Assembly (NCBI GenBank): GCA_019694355.1
Contig: JAIBCB010000003.1
Location: forward strand, 372,001-436,000
Length of the DNA: 64,000 bases
Origin: Pyrinomonadaceae bacterium
Lineage (GTDB): Bacteria; Acidobacteriota; Blastocatellia; Pyrinomonadales; Pyrinomonadaceae
Reading direction: 5' to 3'
Every line of letters begins with the position of its first letter. Position 1 is the stretch's first letter. The position numbers and the translations under genes were made by a program. A model generated the notes under the pieces. That model did no database searches and was not told where the DNA came from. It worked only from the letters and a program-made list of their open reading frames with translations. This document shows positions 8,345-17,985 of the stretch, one piece after another.

Positions 8345-8409
8345 ACGCAGCGTGCGGCAACACGTAATACGGCAAAAAGAGGCCGTGTTCATCCGCACCC
8401 TGCGTTTTT
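8345..8409 (+). terminator. Long intrinsic terminator of hsp20
   Basis: Arms ACGCAG-c-GTGCGG-c-AACACG and CGTGTT-cat-CCGCAC-c-CTGCGT pair over 18 positions broken by two small internal loops, followed by TTTT. The hairpin separates hsp20 from clpB. Confidence 0.8.
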
Positions 8410-8436
8410 CGCCCTAGTGGTAAAATACTCATTGCT

Positions 8437-11046
8437 ATGAGATTCGAAAAGTTCACGATACGCGGTCAGGAGGCCGTACAACAGGCGATCGGCATCGCCG
8501 AAAAGAATCAGAATCAGCAGATCGAGCCTGAGCACATTCTCGCGTCGATGCTTGAGCAGAAGGAGACCGTCGTCACGCCGATCTTAGGCAAGATCGGTGC
8601 GAATGCTCAGACCGTGCTGACGGACGTGACGGCGGCGATCGCAAAGTTTCCGCAGGTTTCGGGCGGCCAGCCATTCTTTAGCTCGCGTACGAACACTCTT
8701 TTCCAAAAGGCGCAGAAGATCGCCGAGTCGATGCAGGACGAATATGTCTCGACCGAGCATCTTTTGATGGGCATTGCCGAAGAGAAAGAAGGCGATGCGG
8801 GCAGAATATTGCGTTCGAACGGCGTGACGCGCGAGGATCTTGAAAAGGTCGTCACGGATATGCGCGGCGGTTCGCGTATTACGGACCCGAACGCCGAGGA
8901 GAATTTCCAGGCTCTTGAAAAATACGCAATGGACCTGACCGAGCGCGCACGCAGCGGTAAGCTCGATCCGGTGATCGGCCGCGACGATGAAATTCGCCGC
9001 ACGATCCAGATTCTTTCGCGCCGGACGAAGAATAATCCCGTTCTAATTGGCGAACCGGGCGTCGGTAAGACGGCGATCGTCGAGGGACTTGCGCAGCGGA
9101 TCGTTTCGGGCGATGTGCCGGAGACGCTGAAAAATAAACGGCTCGTGTCGCTCGACCTCGGGGCGATGCTCGCGGGTGCAAAATATCGCGGTGAATTCGA
9201 AGACCGTTTGAAGGCAGTCCTCAAAGAGATCGAGAACGCCGAAGGCCGCATCATCCTATTCATTGACGAGCTGCACACACTCGTTGGCGCCGGTGCAAGC
9301 GAAGGCGCGATCGACGCGTCGAATATGCTCAAACCCGCACTCGCACGCGGAACTCTGCGGGCCGTCGGTGCGACGACGCTTGCGGAATATCAGAAATATA
9401 TTGAGAAAGATAAGGCCCTCGAACGGCGTTTCCAGCAGGTCTATATCGGTGAACCGACGGTCGAGGATACGATCGCGATCCTTCGCGGCTTGAAGGAACG
9501 CTACGAGGTGCATCACGGCGTCCGCATCAAAGACGCTGCGATCGTTGCTGCCGCGACACTCTCGAATCGTTACATAACCGACCGATTTTTGCCCGACAAA
9601 GCGATCGACCTGATCGACGAGGCAGCCTCGCGCATCCGCATTGAGATCGACAGTTTGCCGCAGGAGATCGACGTTCTCGAACGCGAGATCTTACAGCTTG
9701 AGATCGAACGTCAGGCATTGGGCCGCGAGACGGATGACAAATCGAAAGCGCGTCTCGACGACATCGAGAAACGCATTGCTGACCTGAAGGAACGCTCCTC
9801 GGGAATGAAGGCGAAATGGCAGTCCGAGAAGGAAGAGATCGAGAAGATGCGTTCGGCAAAAGAAGAGCTTGAGGAAGCAAAGCTCGAGCTTGAGCGCGCT
9901 CGTCAGGCGGGCGATCTAAATCTCGCGGCCGAGCTGCAATACGGCAAGATCCCGGACATACAGAAGCGTCTCGATGCCGATCAAACCCGTCTCGAAGAGA
10001 TACAAAGTGACGGCGTTTTCCTGAAAGAAGAGGTCGATGAAGAGGACGTGGCCGAGGTCGTCGCGCGTTGGACGGGCGTGCCTGTCTCGAAGATGCTCGA
10101 GGGCGAGATGCAGAAACTCGTCCAGATGGAGACAAATCTCGGCAAGCGCGTGATCGGCCAGGACGAAGCCCTCAGCGCTGTTGCGAATGCCGTGAGGCGC
10201 GCTCGAGCGGGTTTGCAGGATCCGAATCGGCCGGTCGGTTCGTTCATCTTCCTTGGGCCGACGGGCGTCGGCAAGACCGAGACGGCGCGTGCTCTCGCGG
10301 AATTCTTGTTCGATGACGAGCGGGCGATGGTGCGGCTCGATATGTCCGAATATATGGAGAAGCACGCGGTCGCACGAATGATCGGCGCTCCTCCCGGATA
10401 TGTCGGTTATGAAGAAGGCGGCCAGTTGACCGAAGCCGTTCGACGCAGGCCTTATTCGGTCGTGCTTTTTGACGAGATCGAGAAGGCGCACCCGGATGTC
10501 TTTAACGTCCTGCTGCAGATACTCGATGACGGGCGCCTGACGGACTCAAAGGGACGCGTCGTCGATTTTAAGAACACGGTGCTGATAATGACGTCGAATC
10601 TCGGCTCTCGCGAGATACAGGCTGCCGAAGGCGATCCGAAACAGGCTCGTGAGGCGGTCGTTCAGGTTCTGCGCGATCACTTCAAGCCCGAGTTCCTGAA
10701 TCGCATCGATGACATTGTCGTTTTCAATCAGCTCTCGAAGGAGCAGATCGCATCGATCATCGATGTGCAGCTTGAGAAGCTTCGCGCAATGCTCGATGAA
10801 CGCGGCATCACGCTCGCGTTGGATGATTCGGCGAGAGATCTTCTTATCGAACAGGGTTACGACCCTGTCTATGGTGCAAGGCCGCTCAAGCGTGCGATAC
10901 AATCGCTTATACAGAATCCGCTCGCGATCAAGCTTCTGAACGGCGAGATCGTGTCCGGCAGCACCATAAACGTGTCGGCTGAGGACGGTGAAATGAAATT
11001 TTCTACGCCCGACCAAAGAACGGCGGCGGGAAGCCCGAAGGCATAA
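8437..11046 (+). CDS. clpB: ClpB disaggregase
   Basis: AAA+ chaperone that, with DnaK, pulls proteins out of aggregates. 869 residues, the usual length. N-terminal Clp repeat domain (1-145); D1 with Walker A GEPGVGKT from Gly-205 and pore loop KYRGEFE; long coiled-coil middle domain (about 410-525) that distinguishes ClpB from ClpA/ClpC; D2 with Walker A GPTGVGKT from Gly-607 and pore loop GYVG. The region between the TSNLGS and [10 protein letters not shown] motifs has no ClpP-binding tripeptide, as expected for ClpB. grpE follows after 22 bases, so the two are probably co-transcribed. Confidence 0.98.
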   Translation: MRFEKFTIRGQEAVQQAIGIAEKNQNQQIEPEHILASMLEQKETVVTPILGKIGANAQTVLTDVTAAIAKFPQVSGGQPFFSSRTNTLFQKAQKIAESMQDEYVSTEHLLMGIAEEKEGDAGRILRSNGVTREDLEKVVTDMRGGSRITDPNAEENFQALEKYAMDLTERARSGKLDPVIGRDDEIRRTIQILSRRTKNNPVLIGEPGVGKTAIVEGLAQRIVSGDVPETLKNKRLVSLDLGAMLAGAKYRGEFEDRLKAVLKEIENAEGRIILFIDELHTLVGAGASEGAIDASNMLKPALARGTLRAVGATTLAEYQKYIEKDKALERRFQQVYIGEPTVEDTIAILRGLKERYEVHHGVRIKDAAIVAAATLSNRYITDRFLPDKAIDLIDEAASRIRIEIDSLPQEIDVLEREILQLEIERQALGRETDDKSKARLDDIEKRIADLKERSSGMKAKWQSEKEEIEKMRSAKEELEEAKLELERARQAGDLNLAAELQYGKIPDIQKRLDADQTRLEEIQSDGVFLKEEVDEEDVAEVVARWTGVPVSKMLEGEMQKLVQMETNLGKRVIGQDEALSAVANAVRRARAGLQDPNRPVGSFIFLGPTGVGKTETARALAEFLFDDERAMVRLDMSEYMEKHAVARMIGAPPGYVGYEEGGQLTEAVRRRPYSVVLFDEIEKAHPDVFNVLLQILDDGRLTDSKGRVVDFKNTVLIMTSNLGSREIQAAEGDPKQAREAVVQVLRDHFKPEFLNRIDDIVVFNQLSKEQIASIIDVQLEKLRAMLDERGITLALDDSARDLLIEQGYDPVYGARPLKRAIQSLIQNPLAIKLLNGEIVSGSTINVSAEDGEMKFSTPDQRTAAGSPKA

Positions 11047-11068
11047 TATCAAGGGAAGTTTATAAGTA

Positions 11069-11716
11069 ATGACGCAAGAAAAGATCGAAGAATTTGACGA
11101 GTTCGACGGCAAGATCCCCGTTATGGACAAGCGTAGATTTAACGCGGACGGTTCGCGCAATCCAGAAGGCGAAGCCGCGGCCGCAAAGCCCGCTGAGGCC
11201 GTAAGATCTGCCGCGGAGACCGCGCTTGAAGCGGAGCTGAAGGCCGAGATCGAGCGGCGTGAGGCGGCCGAGGCAAAACTTGTTGGCGTACAGGCGAAGT
11301 TCGAAGAGGCGAAGGCGACGATCGAGAAGGAAACGCAGGAAATGCGTGAGCGTATGAAGCGTTCGCTCGAAGATCGTGCGACACAGGCTCAGTTCGATTT
11401 TCTGACGACGCTTCTGCCGGTGCTCGATAATCTGAATCTTGCCGTTACGGCCAGCGAAACCGATCCGTCCGTTGAACATCTAAGAGATGGCGTCGTCGGC
11501 ACGGCACGCTCCTTCGAACACGCGTTGGGGTCGGTCGGCGTCGAGCCAATTCCTGCTGTCGGCGAGGTTTTTGACCCGGAATTGCACGAGGCCGTCGATA
11601 TGGCACCGGTCGAGCCGGAAAACGTTGGAAAGGTTGTGAAGGAATATGTACGCGGCTATAGATTCAACGGAAAGCTTCTTCGTCCGGCCCGCGTCCAGGT
11701 CGGGAAAGGTGAATAA
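11069..11716 (+). CDS. grpE: GrpE nucleotide-exchange factor
   Basis: Releases ADP from DnaK during the chaperone cycle. 215 residues: a disordered acidic and Ala-rich start (1-50), a long parallel coiled coil (about 50-110) and the C-terminal beta domain (about 155-213) with the PxxGExFDPxxHEAV signature seen as PAVGEVFDPELHEAV, then GKVVKEYVRGYRFNGKLLRPARVQV. It lies directly after clpB. dnaK and dnaJ are not in the window, so their partners are encoded elsewhere. Confidence 0.95.
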   Translation: MTQEKIEEFDEFDGKIPVMDKRRFNADGSRNPEGEAAAAKPAEAVRSAAETALEAELKAEIERREAAEAKLVGVQAKFEEAKATIEKETQEMRERMKRSLEDRATQAQFDFLTTLLPVLDNLNLAVTASETDPSVEHLRDGVVGTARSFEHALGSVGVEPIPAVGEVFDPELHEAVDMAPVEPENVGKVVKEYVRGYRFNGKLLRPARVQVGKGE

Positions 11717-11789
11717 CGGAGTTAAACGGCGACGTTTCTCTGCGCTTTTTCCTTTTCGCAGAATTGCACTAGATGATATTATTTAGATT

Positions 11790-11802
11790 CAGACCGGGTC
11801 TG
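11790..11802. promoter_or_regulatory. Small palindrome upstream of Clp unfoldase gene
   Basis: CAGACC-G-GGTCTG, a perfect 6-1-6 inverted repeat 52 bases before the start codon of the next gene, just after an AT-rich TATTAT (11777-11782) that could be a -10 box. It may be an operator; no family match is claimed. Confidence 0.3.
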
Positions 11803-11854
11803 ATGCCTCGCCGGTGTTGTCCTTCCAGGAATTTAGCAGTTTTCATGGGGTCCT

Positions 11855-14134
11855 ATGGCAGATATTGATTCATATAAAGACAAATTTAGCGACAGCGGCC
11901 GCCGTGTGCTTGAGAGTGCACTGGCCGAGTCTCGCAAACGCGACCAGAATTACGTCGCGGTAGAACACATCCTTCACGCGGTCGCATTCGAGGAAGAAGA
12001 CCTCTTCTCGACGACGATGCGCGATCTTTCGGTCGATCCGCGTTCGGTCAGGCTTTTGATCGAAAAGCGTATGGAATCCGGCCGTCAGCACACAGGCAAA
12101 GGTTTTCGCATCGCGCCTGAGACCACGGAGCTTTTCAAACGGGCGATGGACCGCGCGCGTTCACAAGGCCGCCGCGTGATCGATGCCGCCGATATTTTCT
12201 ACGTACTTTCTAACGACGAACGCAGTGTTCTGAACGATGTGCTGCAAAATTTGGGAGTGCCGTCCGATGAGGTCGCGCAGATCGCGCGTACCCGCATTCG
12301 CAAGCGCGAAAAAGAGGAGGAAAGAGTAAGGCAAAAATACGAACTGCCGTCTTTCCTCCGCCATTTTGGCATCTCGATGAACAAGCTCGCACGGCAGGAC
12401 AAGATCCCGCCGACGATCGGCCGCGAAAGCGAGATCCGCCAGATGATGGAGATACTTTCGCATCGTGAACGGTCAAATTCACCGATGCTCGTTGGTGAGC
12501 CCGGCGTGGGCAAAACGGCGGTCGTCGAAGGCTTGGCAAGGCTCATCGAACTCGAACCCGAAAAGGTTCCTGCGCGCCTGCGTGATTCGCACATTGTGCA
12601 GCTTCAGATGGGCGGACTTGTCGCCGGCACGATGCTTCGCGGTATGTTCGAAGAACGCATCAAGGGCATCATCGACGAGGTAAAAGAAAAAGACAACATC
12701 ATCCTTTTTATCGACGAAGCTCACACGATCATCGGTGCAGGTGCGGCGATGGGCACGACGTCGGACGCGGCGAATATGTTCAAGTCCGCCTTGGCACGCG
12801 GCGAACTTCGCATCATCGGCGCTACGACGATGACCGAATACAAAGAGTACATCGGTGAGGACGAAGCTCTTTCTCGGCGTTTTCGGCTCGTAAGGGTCGA
12901 TGAACCTTCGATCGACGAGACGAAGCAGATCCTTCTTGGCCTGCGGCCGCGTCTTGAGAAGAACTATTCCGTTACGATCTCAGACGAAGCGATCAACACC
13001 GCCCTTGAGATGTCGCCGAAGTATATCCGCAATCTGCATTTGCCGGACAAGGCGATCGGCTGGCTCGATACAGCGTCCGTGAAGGTCGAGATCAACGAGC
13101 CTTCGTCGCTCATCGTTCGCCCGGAGCATATCATCGATGTCATTTCGCAGGAATCACGCATTCCGAAGGATATGATCTACCGCGATACGGCCGATCGGTT
13201 CTCGCAGATGGAGATCGATCTTGGAGACCGCGTCATCGGGCAAAAAGATGCGGTACGCGCGGTCGCAGAACGTTTGCGGCTAAACAAGGGCCCGCTCAAA
13301 GAGAATCATTATGCGCCGGACGGAGTCCTGCTTTTTCTCGGCCCGACGGGCGTCGGAAAAACGGAGCTAGCGAAGGCGGTTGCGGAATTTATGTTCGGTG
13401 ACGAATCAAAGATGATCCGCATCGATATGAGCGAATACGGCGACGGCACGGTCGGCATCGAAAAGCTGATCGGTATGCCGCGTGGGATCGTCGGCAGCGA
13501 ACGCGGAGGCATTCTGACCGAACAGCTTCGCGACAATCCCTACACCGTCCTGCTGCTCGACGAAGTTGAAAAGGCTTCGCCGTACTTGATGAACATCTTC
13601 CTCCAGGGATTTGATGAGGGATGGCTGACGGATGGCCGCGGCAAGAAGGTCTATCTCTCAGATGCGATCGTCATTATGACGTCGAATCTAGGTTCGGAGA
13701 ACTTCAAGAAGTACGAAAAACCGCTCGGCTTCGGCACAAAATCGCTCGGCGATGTGAATGCTATTAAAGGCGACGTGATGAAGGCCGCCGAAACGCGCTT
13801 CACACCGGAATTCCGCAATCGCATTGACGAGATCATCGTCTTTTCGCCGCTGACGATGGACGAGGTGCGAGAGATCGCACGCCTTTATCTCTCGAAGCTA
13901 AAGGCGAGCATGGAGCGCAAGGGCAAACGCGTCGAGATCACCGATGCGGCTCTTGACGCGCTGACCGAGAAAGGCTTTAGCCCGGCTTATGGCGCACGCT
14001 TCCTGAAACGGCACATCGACCAGACCGTCAAGCTTCCGATCACAAATCAATGGAAGACGGCGATGAATTTTGTCGTCGATGTCGAGAACGGTTCGGTCGT
14101 CGTAAAGACCGCCGAAACTTTCAGCCTGAACTAA
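11855..14134 (+). CDS. ClpA/ClpC-like AAA+ unfoldase with non-aromatic pore loops
   Basis: 759 residues: Clp N-domain (1-150), D1 with GEPGVGKT near residue 215 and Walker B FIDEAH, almost no middle domain, D2 with GPTGVGKT, Walker B LLLDEVEK, sensor TSNLGS and arginine-finger region FRNRID. ATPase residues look intact in both rings. The D1 pore loop is MLRGMFE (Leu-261) where Clp proteins have KYRGEFE, and the D2 pore loop is RGIVGS (Ile-545) where they have PGYVGY. Both substrate-gripping tyrosines are therefore absent. A LGF tripeptide in the right place for ClpP docking (KPLGFGTK) is kept. It follows clpB and grpE in a chaperone block. Its partner and substrate are unknown. Confidence 0.85.
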   Translation: MADIDSYKDKFSDSGRRVLESALAESRKRDQNYVAVEHILHAVAFEEEDLFSTTMRDLSVDPRSVRLLIEKRMESGRQHTGKGFRIAPETTELFKRAMDRARSQGRRVIDAADIFYVLSNDERSVLNDVLQNLGVPSDEVAQIARTRIRKREKEEERVRQKYELPSFLRHFGISMNKLARQDKIPPTIGRESEIRQMMEILSHRERSNSPMLVGEPGVGKTAVVEGLARLIELEPEKVPARLRDSHIVQLQMGGLVAGTMLRGMFEERIKGIIDEVKEKDNIILFIDEAHTIIGAGAAMGTTSDAANMFKSALARGELRIIGATTMTEYKEYIGEDEALSRRFRLVRVDEPSIDETKQILLGLRPRLEKNYSVTISDEAINTALEMSPKYIRNLHLPDKAIGWLDTASVKVEINEPSSLIVRPEHIIDVISQESRIPKDMIYRDTADRFSQMEIDLGDRVIGQKDAVRAVAERLRLNKGPLKENHYAPDGVLLFLGPTGVGKTELAKAVAEFMFGDESKMIRIDMSEYGDGTVGIEKLIGMPRGIVGSERGGILTEQLRDNPYTVLLLDEVEKASPYLMNIFLQGFDEGWLTDGRGKKVYLSDAIVIMTSNLGSENFKKYEKPLGFGTKSLGDVNAIKGDVMKAAETRFTPEFRNRIDEIIVFSPLTMDEVREIARLYLSKLKASMERKGKRVEITDAALDALTEKGFSPAYGARFLKRHIDQTVKLPITNQWKTAMNFVVDVENGSVVVKTAETFSLN

Positions 14135-14162
14135 CTGAAACGAAATTCAACTTTCGTGCATC

Positions 14163-14200
14163 AAAGGCTTCGGTGATATATTTCACGCGAAGCCTTTTTT
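14163..14200 (+). terminator. Intrinsic terminator of Clp unfoldase gene
   Basis: AAAGGCTTCG pairs with CGAAGCCTTT over ten bases with a 15-base loop and runs into a T tract; it ends ten bases before the next start codon. Confidence 0.9.
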
Positions 14201-14209
14201 AACGCCAAA

Positions 14210-15304
14210 ATGAAGCGAACCTGTTTTCTTTTCCTTTCGATCTTCCTGCTCGCGTCGGCGGTGTTCGCGCAGGATTCCGCACTTGAGATAACGAAGCAGC
14301 CGTTACCGGAAACGCCGAAGGTGGCCGCGGATGTGCAGGGTCAGGTTGTGCTTCGTGTCGAGTTTCTTGATACGGGAAGGATCGGCGATGTTACGGTGCT
14401 TTCTTCCCCGACACGCGAACTTGGAAAGCTTGCGACGGCAGCGGCGCAGCAGATCGAATTCACGCCGGAGAAGAAGGCCGGACGAGCCGTTTCGACGACG
14501 CGTACGATCTTCTATGATTACGACGGAAAATGGAAAGAAGATGATGGCGGGCAGGCGGCGGTTGCGGAGTCAACGGTCGTTGCTGATCCTGGAACTGCGA
14601 AAGCGCAGGCAATAATCTCGAAGGCCGTCGAGGCTCTCGGCGGCGACCGTTATCTCGCTGTAAAGACGCAGATCGGGCGTGGAAAATTCAGCGTAATGCG
14701 TGAGAATCAGCTCGCGGCGTTCCAATCGTTTCTCGACGTGATCAGGTTCCCGGATATGGAGCGGACAGAGTTCAAGCAGAATGGGATGCGAACCGTTCAG
14801 GCGAATTCGGGTAACACCGGCTGGGTCTATGACGGCGATCAGGAGATATTGCAGGATCAGTCCGAAGAGCAGGTCGCGGCCTTTAAGCAAGGGATCCGAG
14901 TGAGCCTCGACAATCTGCTTCGCGGGTATTGGAAAGGCGAGGCCGAGCTCTCATACGTCGGCAAACGCCCGGCGACACTCGGCAGACGCAACGAAGTTGT
15001 TAAGCTCACCTACAAGGACGGCTTCAGCGTGGAATTTGAATTTTCTGCCGACGACCACTTGCCGCAAAAAGCGATCTATTCACGAAAGGCCGTCTCAGGC
15101 GACGAGATCAAAGCGGAGGATCATTACGCGCAGTTCATTGATTTCGGCGGCGTTAGATCGCCGCTTGTCATCGACCGATTCGAGAATGGCGACCACGCCT
15201 CGCGCATCAACTACGAATCCATCGAATTCAACAAGAACATCCCCGACTCGATCTTTGCAAAACCCTCAAACCCAAAAGAACTAAAGAAAGATCTGAAGCT
15301 TTAG
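14210..15304 (+). CDS. Secreted TonB C-terminal-domain protein
   Basis: 364 residues with a signal peptide (1-21, ending AVFAQ). Residues about 25-112 form a TonB C-terminal-like fold (GQVVLRVEFLDTGRIGDVTVLSS then AAQQIEFTPEKKAGRAV and a TRTIFYDY strand). The rest, about 130-360, is a beta-rich domain resembling LolA/outer-membrane lipoprotein-sorting proteins. There is no membrane anchor or Pro-rich linker, so it is not a classical energy-transducing TonB; the domain more likely binds a periplasmic partner. It faces the RNase E/G gene and shares its hairpin terminator. Confidence 0.7.
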   Translation: MKRTCFLFLSIFLLASAVFAQDSALEITKQPLPETPKVAADVQGQVVLRVEFLDTGRIGDVTVLSSPTRELGKLATAAAQQIEFTPEKKAGRAVSTTRTIFYDYDGKWKEDDGGQAAVAESTVVADPGTAKAQAIISKAVEALGGDRYLAVKTQIGRGKFSVMRENQLAAFQSFLDVIRFPDMERTEFKQNGMRTVQANSGNTGWVYDGDQEILQDQSEEQVAAFKQGIRVSLDNLLRGYWKGEAELSYVGKRPATLGRRNEVVKLTYKDGFSVEFEFSADDHLPQKAIYSRKAVSGDEIKAEDHYAQFIDFGGVRSPLVIDRFENGDHASRINYESIEFNKNIPDSIFAKPSNPKELKKDLKL

Positions 15305-15342
15305 CCACCGCTTATGTCTGAACCGGGAGCGACAGCGTTCAG

Positions 15343-15379
15343 CTTTGTATGAGTGTGCTCTCAGCACACTCATACAAAG
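15343..15379. terminator. 17-bp perfect hairpin spanning the RNase E/G stop codon
   Basis: CTTTGTATGAGTGTGCT (15343-15359) and its exact complement (15363-15379) enclose a three-base loop. The minus-strand gene's TGA stop (15372-15370) lies inside the stem. No T tract follows on either strand, so it is either a hairpin-only bidirectional terminator or an RNA-processing or stability element. Confidence 0.6.
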
Positions 15380-17964
15380 GCGAAGTCGAATTGGGCCTGG
15401 TGGACGGTCTTGTCGGAGGAGAGATCGACGCTGCCAAGGTGGGCTTCGATCTCTTCCATCACCTGCCGTTCGGAGTTGCGAAGGGCCGTCGCGACATCAG
15501 GATGTACGCGAAGCGTCGTGTGTCGAATGTCATCGACCTGACGGGCGAGCCGACGGGCTTCGGCAAGGATCTCGTAGCAAACGGTCTGTGGTGACCTAAC
15601 CCAGCCCGCGCCTTCGCAGTATTCGCACGGAGCGCACATCGTACGTTCGAGCGACTGCTTCACACGTTTGCGGGTCATAATGATGAGCCCGAAATCGTTG
15701 AATGAAAGCACCTTCGTGGGCGACTTGTCGTGCGACAGGGCTTCCTGCAGAGCCTGCGAGACCTTGTGCCGGTTGCGTCGGTCCTCCATATCGATCAGGT
15801 CGAGAACGATGATGCCGCCGAGGTCGCGCAGACGTATCTGTCGTGCGATCTCATCGACAGCCTCGAGGTTCGTCTTTGTGATCGTATCTTCGAGACGAGC
15901 GTTGCCCTTGCCTACGAATTTGCCGGTGTTGACGTCGATCGCAACGAGAGCTTCGGTCTGGTTGATGACAAGATAGCCGCCGGATCTCAGCCAAACGCGG
16001 GGTTTTAGAGCCTTCTCGATCTCTTCCTGAACGCCGTATGCATCGAGAATGGGCTCGTCGCGTGTGTAGAGCTTTACGCGATTGACCATACGCGGAGCCA
16101 TACGGTTCATAAATTCGACCGTGCGTAGATATTCTTCCTCGCTATCGACGCGAATCGCGGTGAAATCATCCGAGAGCTGATCGCGAAGCAGACGCTGCAC
16201 GAGGTCAAGATCCTGGTGGATGAGTGCCGGCGATTTTTTCTTCTCGGAAGCCTTCTTTGCATCCTGCCAGGTGCGTGCCAAATATACTGCGTCGTTCCGC
16301 AGATCTTCCTCAGAGATTCCGATGCCCGCCGTGCGTACGATAAAGCCGCCCGAACGGATCGCATCATCCTGACGGATCTTTTGGATCAGCGTTCGCAGGC
16401 GTCCGCGTTCGCTCGATGATTCGATCTTTCGCGAGACGCCGAGATGCTCGATCGTCGGCATATAAACAAGATAGCGGCCGGGAAGCGCGATGTGCGAAGT
16501 GATGCGTGCACCTTTCTTTGCGATCGGTTCTTTTGCGATCTGGACGAGGATCTCCTGTCCTTCTCGCAGAAGGTCGCTGATCGTCGGCTGAGGCCCGCGG
16601 TCACGTCCGTTGCGGCCTCCGCGGTCATTCCGATCTTTACGATCACCGCGTTCGTTCTTCTCAGGCTTTTCGGGTCGTTCTGCCTTTTCGGACTCGTCCG
16701 CTTCTTCCTTTTCCTCGCGGTTTCGTCCGCCGCGTCCGCGACGGCCTCGACGCTCACGGCCTTGTGCCTTCTCGGCCGGCTTTTCGCTTTCGTCCTCGGC
16801 GGAGCCGGCTTCGGACTGTGTTTCTTCAGCCGCCTCGACAGGTGCTTCTGCATCGGCGACGAACTCGACCGAATCGGTCTCGTGAATTTCGCCTTCGTCC
16901 GAGCTCTCTGCTCCGTTCTCACTCTCGTGCGATCCTTCGGCAGAGTTCTTTTTTCTGTTGCCTCCGCGACGACGTCCGCGTCCGCCGCGGCGGACGGCCA
17001 TCTGAGCCGTATCATCCGATACGCGTTCGAATGCCTCTGCATCGGCGAGCGGTTCTTCTACTGAAGCCTCAGCAGCCTCCGATTCAGCTTCAGCAGCGGC
17101 ATTCTTCTTGCCGCGGGTTGACGGCTTCTTAGGAGCCTTTTCTTTCTTTGGAGCTTTCTCTTTTGCAGGTTTCTTCTCGGCAGCAGCTTTTTTTCCGCGA
17201 CCTTTTTTCGGCTTCTCTTCTGCAGCGGGTTCATCCTCGTCCGCAATACGCTCGAAGTCGCCGGTGTTCGAGACATCGGCAAGAAGCGAGCCGACCTCGG
17301 CGACGCCCTCGCTTTCGCCTTGGTCGAACTCGACGGCACGAACGCGTGCGACGATCGCGTGCTGACGGTACGCGTCCTTGAACGCATCGCCGGTGTCGCC
17401 TTCTTCATCGTCTGCGATACGCTCGAATCCGTTCGTATCGAACTCGATCTCGATCGGTTCGGCGACGGAACTGATCTCCTCTTTGCGTTCCTTATCCCTG
17501 CGGTCGCGTGAACGCTTCGACCTGTCGGAGCGTCCGGGCGGCTTTTCGGCAACGGGCTCATCGCCCGAAGATTCGATGCTTTCGGCAAGCGGCTCGCTCA
17601 ATTCCTGAGCAGATTCCATCTGCTTCTCACGTTCAATGCGGCTGCGGTCGATGCGTTCGTTCGCCTCGCGTTTTGCGTCTTCGTGTGAACCTTTCTTACC
17701 TTTTTCGAGCACGACCTTCTCGATCTCTTCTTCTTCATCGAAGAAGTCTGAGACGTATAGGAACGCGTCGCGTTCGAGGCCGATATCGACGAATGCGGAC
17801 TGCATTCCGGGAAGGACACGCATAACGCGGCCCTTGTAAACATTCCCGACAACGCCTTCGTTCTCCTGGCCGCGTTCGATGTAGAACTCCGTGACCTTGC
17901 CGTTATCGAGAATTGCAATTTTCTTTTCGCGTCCATTGACGCTGACTATCATTTCTTTTGACAT
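15370..17964 (-). CDS. rng: Ribonuclease E/G with giant insert in the S1 domain
   Basis: Endoribonuclease for mRNA turnover and rRNA processing. 864 residues from ATG 17964 (a TTG at 17988 has no advantage). The first half of the S1 domain is at 36-75 (YKGRVMRVLPGMQSAFVDIG). A highly charged, disordered insert of about 385 residues follows (76-459), and the S1 domain resumes at 460-510. The catalytic DNase-I-like domain has AIDVNTGKF (Asp-677) and LDLIDM (Asp-722 and Asp-725). A CAPCEYC zinc link follows. The insert holds three copies of FERI-(A/S)-D-(D/E) at 180, 237 and 312, plus RGG-like basic patches (about 325-340 and 405-420). The gene ends within a 17-bp hairpin. Confidence 0.9.
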   Translation of the reverse strand: MSKEMIVSVNGREKKIAILDNGKVTEFYIERGQENEGVVGNVYKGRVMRVLPGMQSAFVDIGLERDAFLYVSDFFDEEEEIEKVVLEKGKKGSHEDAKREANERIDRSRIEREKQMESAQELSEPLAESIESSGDEPVAEKPPGRSDRSKRSRDRRDKERKEEISSVAEPIEIEFDTNGFERIADDEEGDTGDAFKDAYRQHAIVARVRAVEFDQGESEGVAEVGSLLADVSNTGDFERIADEDEPAAEEKPKKGRGKKAAAEKKPAKEKAPKKEKAPKKPSTRGKKNAAAEAESEAAEASVEEPLADAEAFERVSDDTAQMAVRRGGRGRRRGGNRKKNSAEGSHESENGAESSDEGEIHETDSVEFVADAEAPVEAAEETQSEAGSAEDESEKPAEKAQGRERRGRRGRGGRNREEKEEADESEKAERPEKPEKNERGDRKDRNDRGGRNGRDRGPQPTISDLLREGQEILVQIAKEPIAKKGARITSHIALPGRYLVYMPTIEHLGVSRKIESSSERGRLRTLIQKIRQDDAIRSGGFIVRTAGIGISEEDLRNDAVYLARTWQDAKKASEKKKSPALIHQDLDLVQRLLRDQLSDDFTAIRVDSEEEYLRTVEFMNRMAPRMVNRVKLYTRDEPILDAYGVQEEIEKALKPRVWLRSGGYLVINQTEALVAIDVNTGKFVGKGNARLEDTITKTNLEAVDEIARQIRLRDLGGIIVLDLIDMEDRRNRHKVSQALQEALSHDKSPTKVLSFNDFGLIIMTRKRVKQSLERTMCAPCEYCEGAGWVRSPQTVCYEILAEARRLARQVDDIRHTTLRVHPDVATALRNSERQVMEEIEAHLGSVDLSSDKTVHQAQFDFAFV

Positions 17965-17970
17965 AGAGAT

Positions 17971-17985
17971 CGGGTAATTTACCCG
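17971..17985 (-). promoter_or_regulatory. Perfect palindrome before the RNase E/G start
   Basis: CGGGTAA-T-TTACCCG, 7-1-7, ending seven bases before the ATG. It occupies the place of the Shine-Dalgarno sequence, which is otherwise missing. It could fold in the mRNA leader and control translation, or act as an operator. Confidence 0.4.

Noticed and set aside
8607..9332. Long minus-strand open frame of 241 codons inside clpB
   Set aside because: It lies antisense to a certain gene with strong family motifs and is a codon-bias shadow; no motif of its own.
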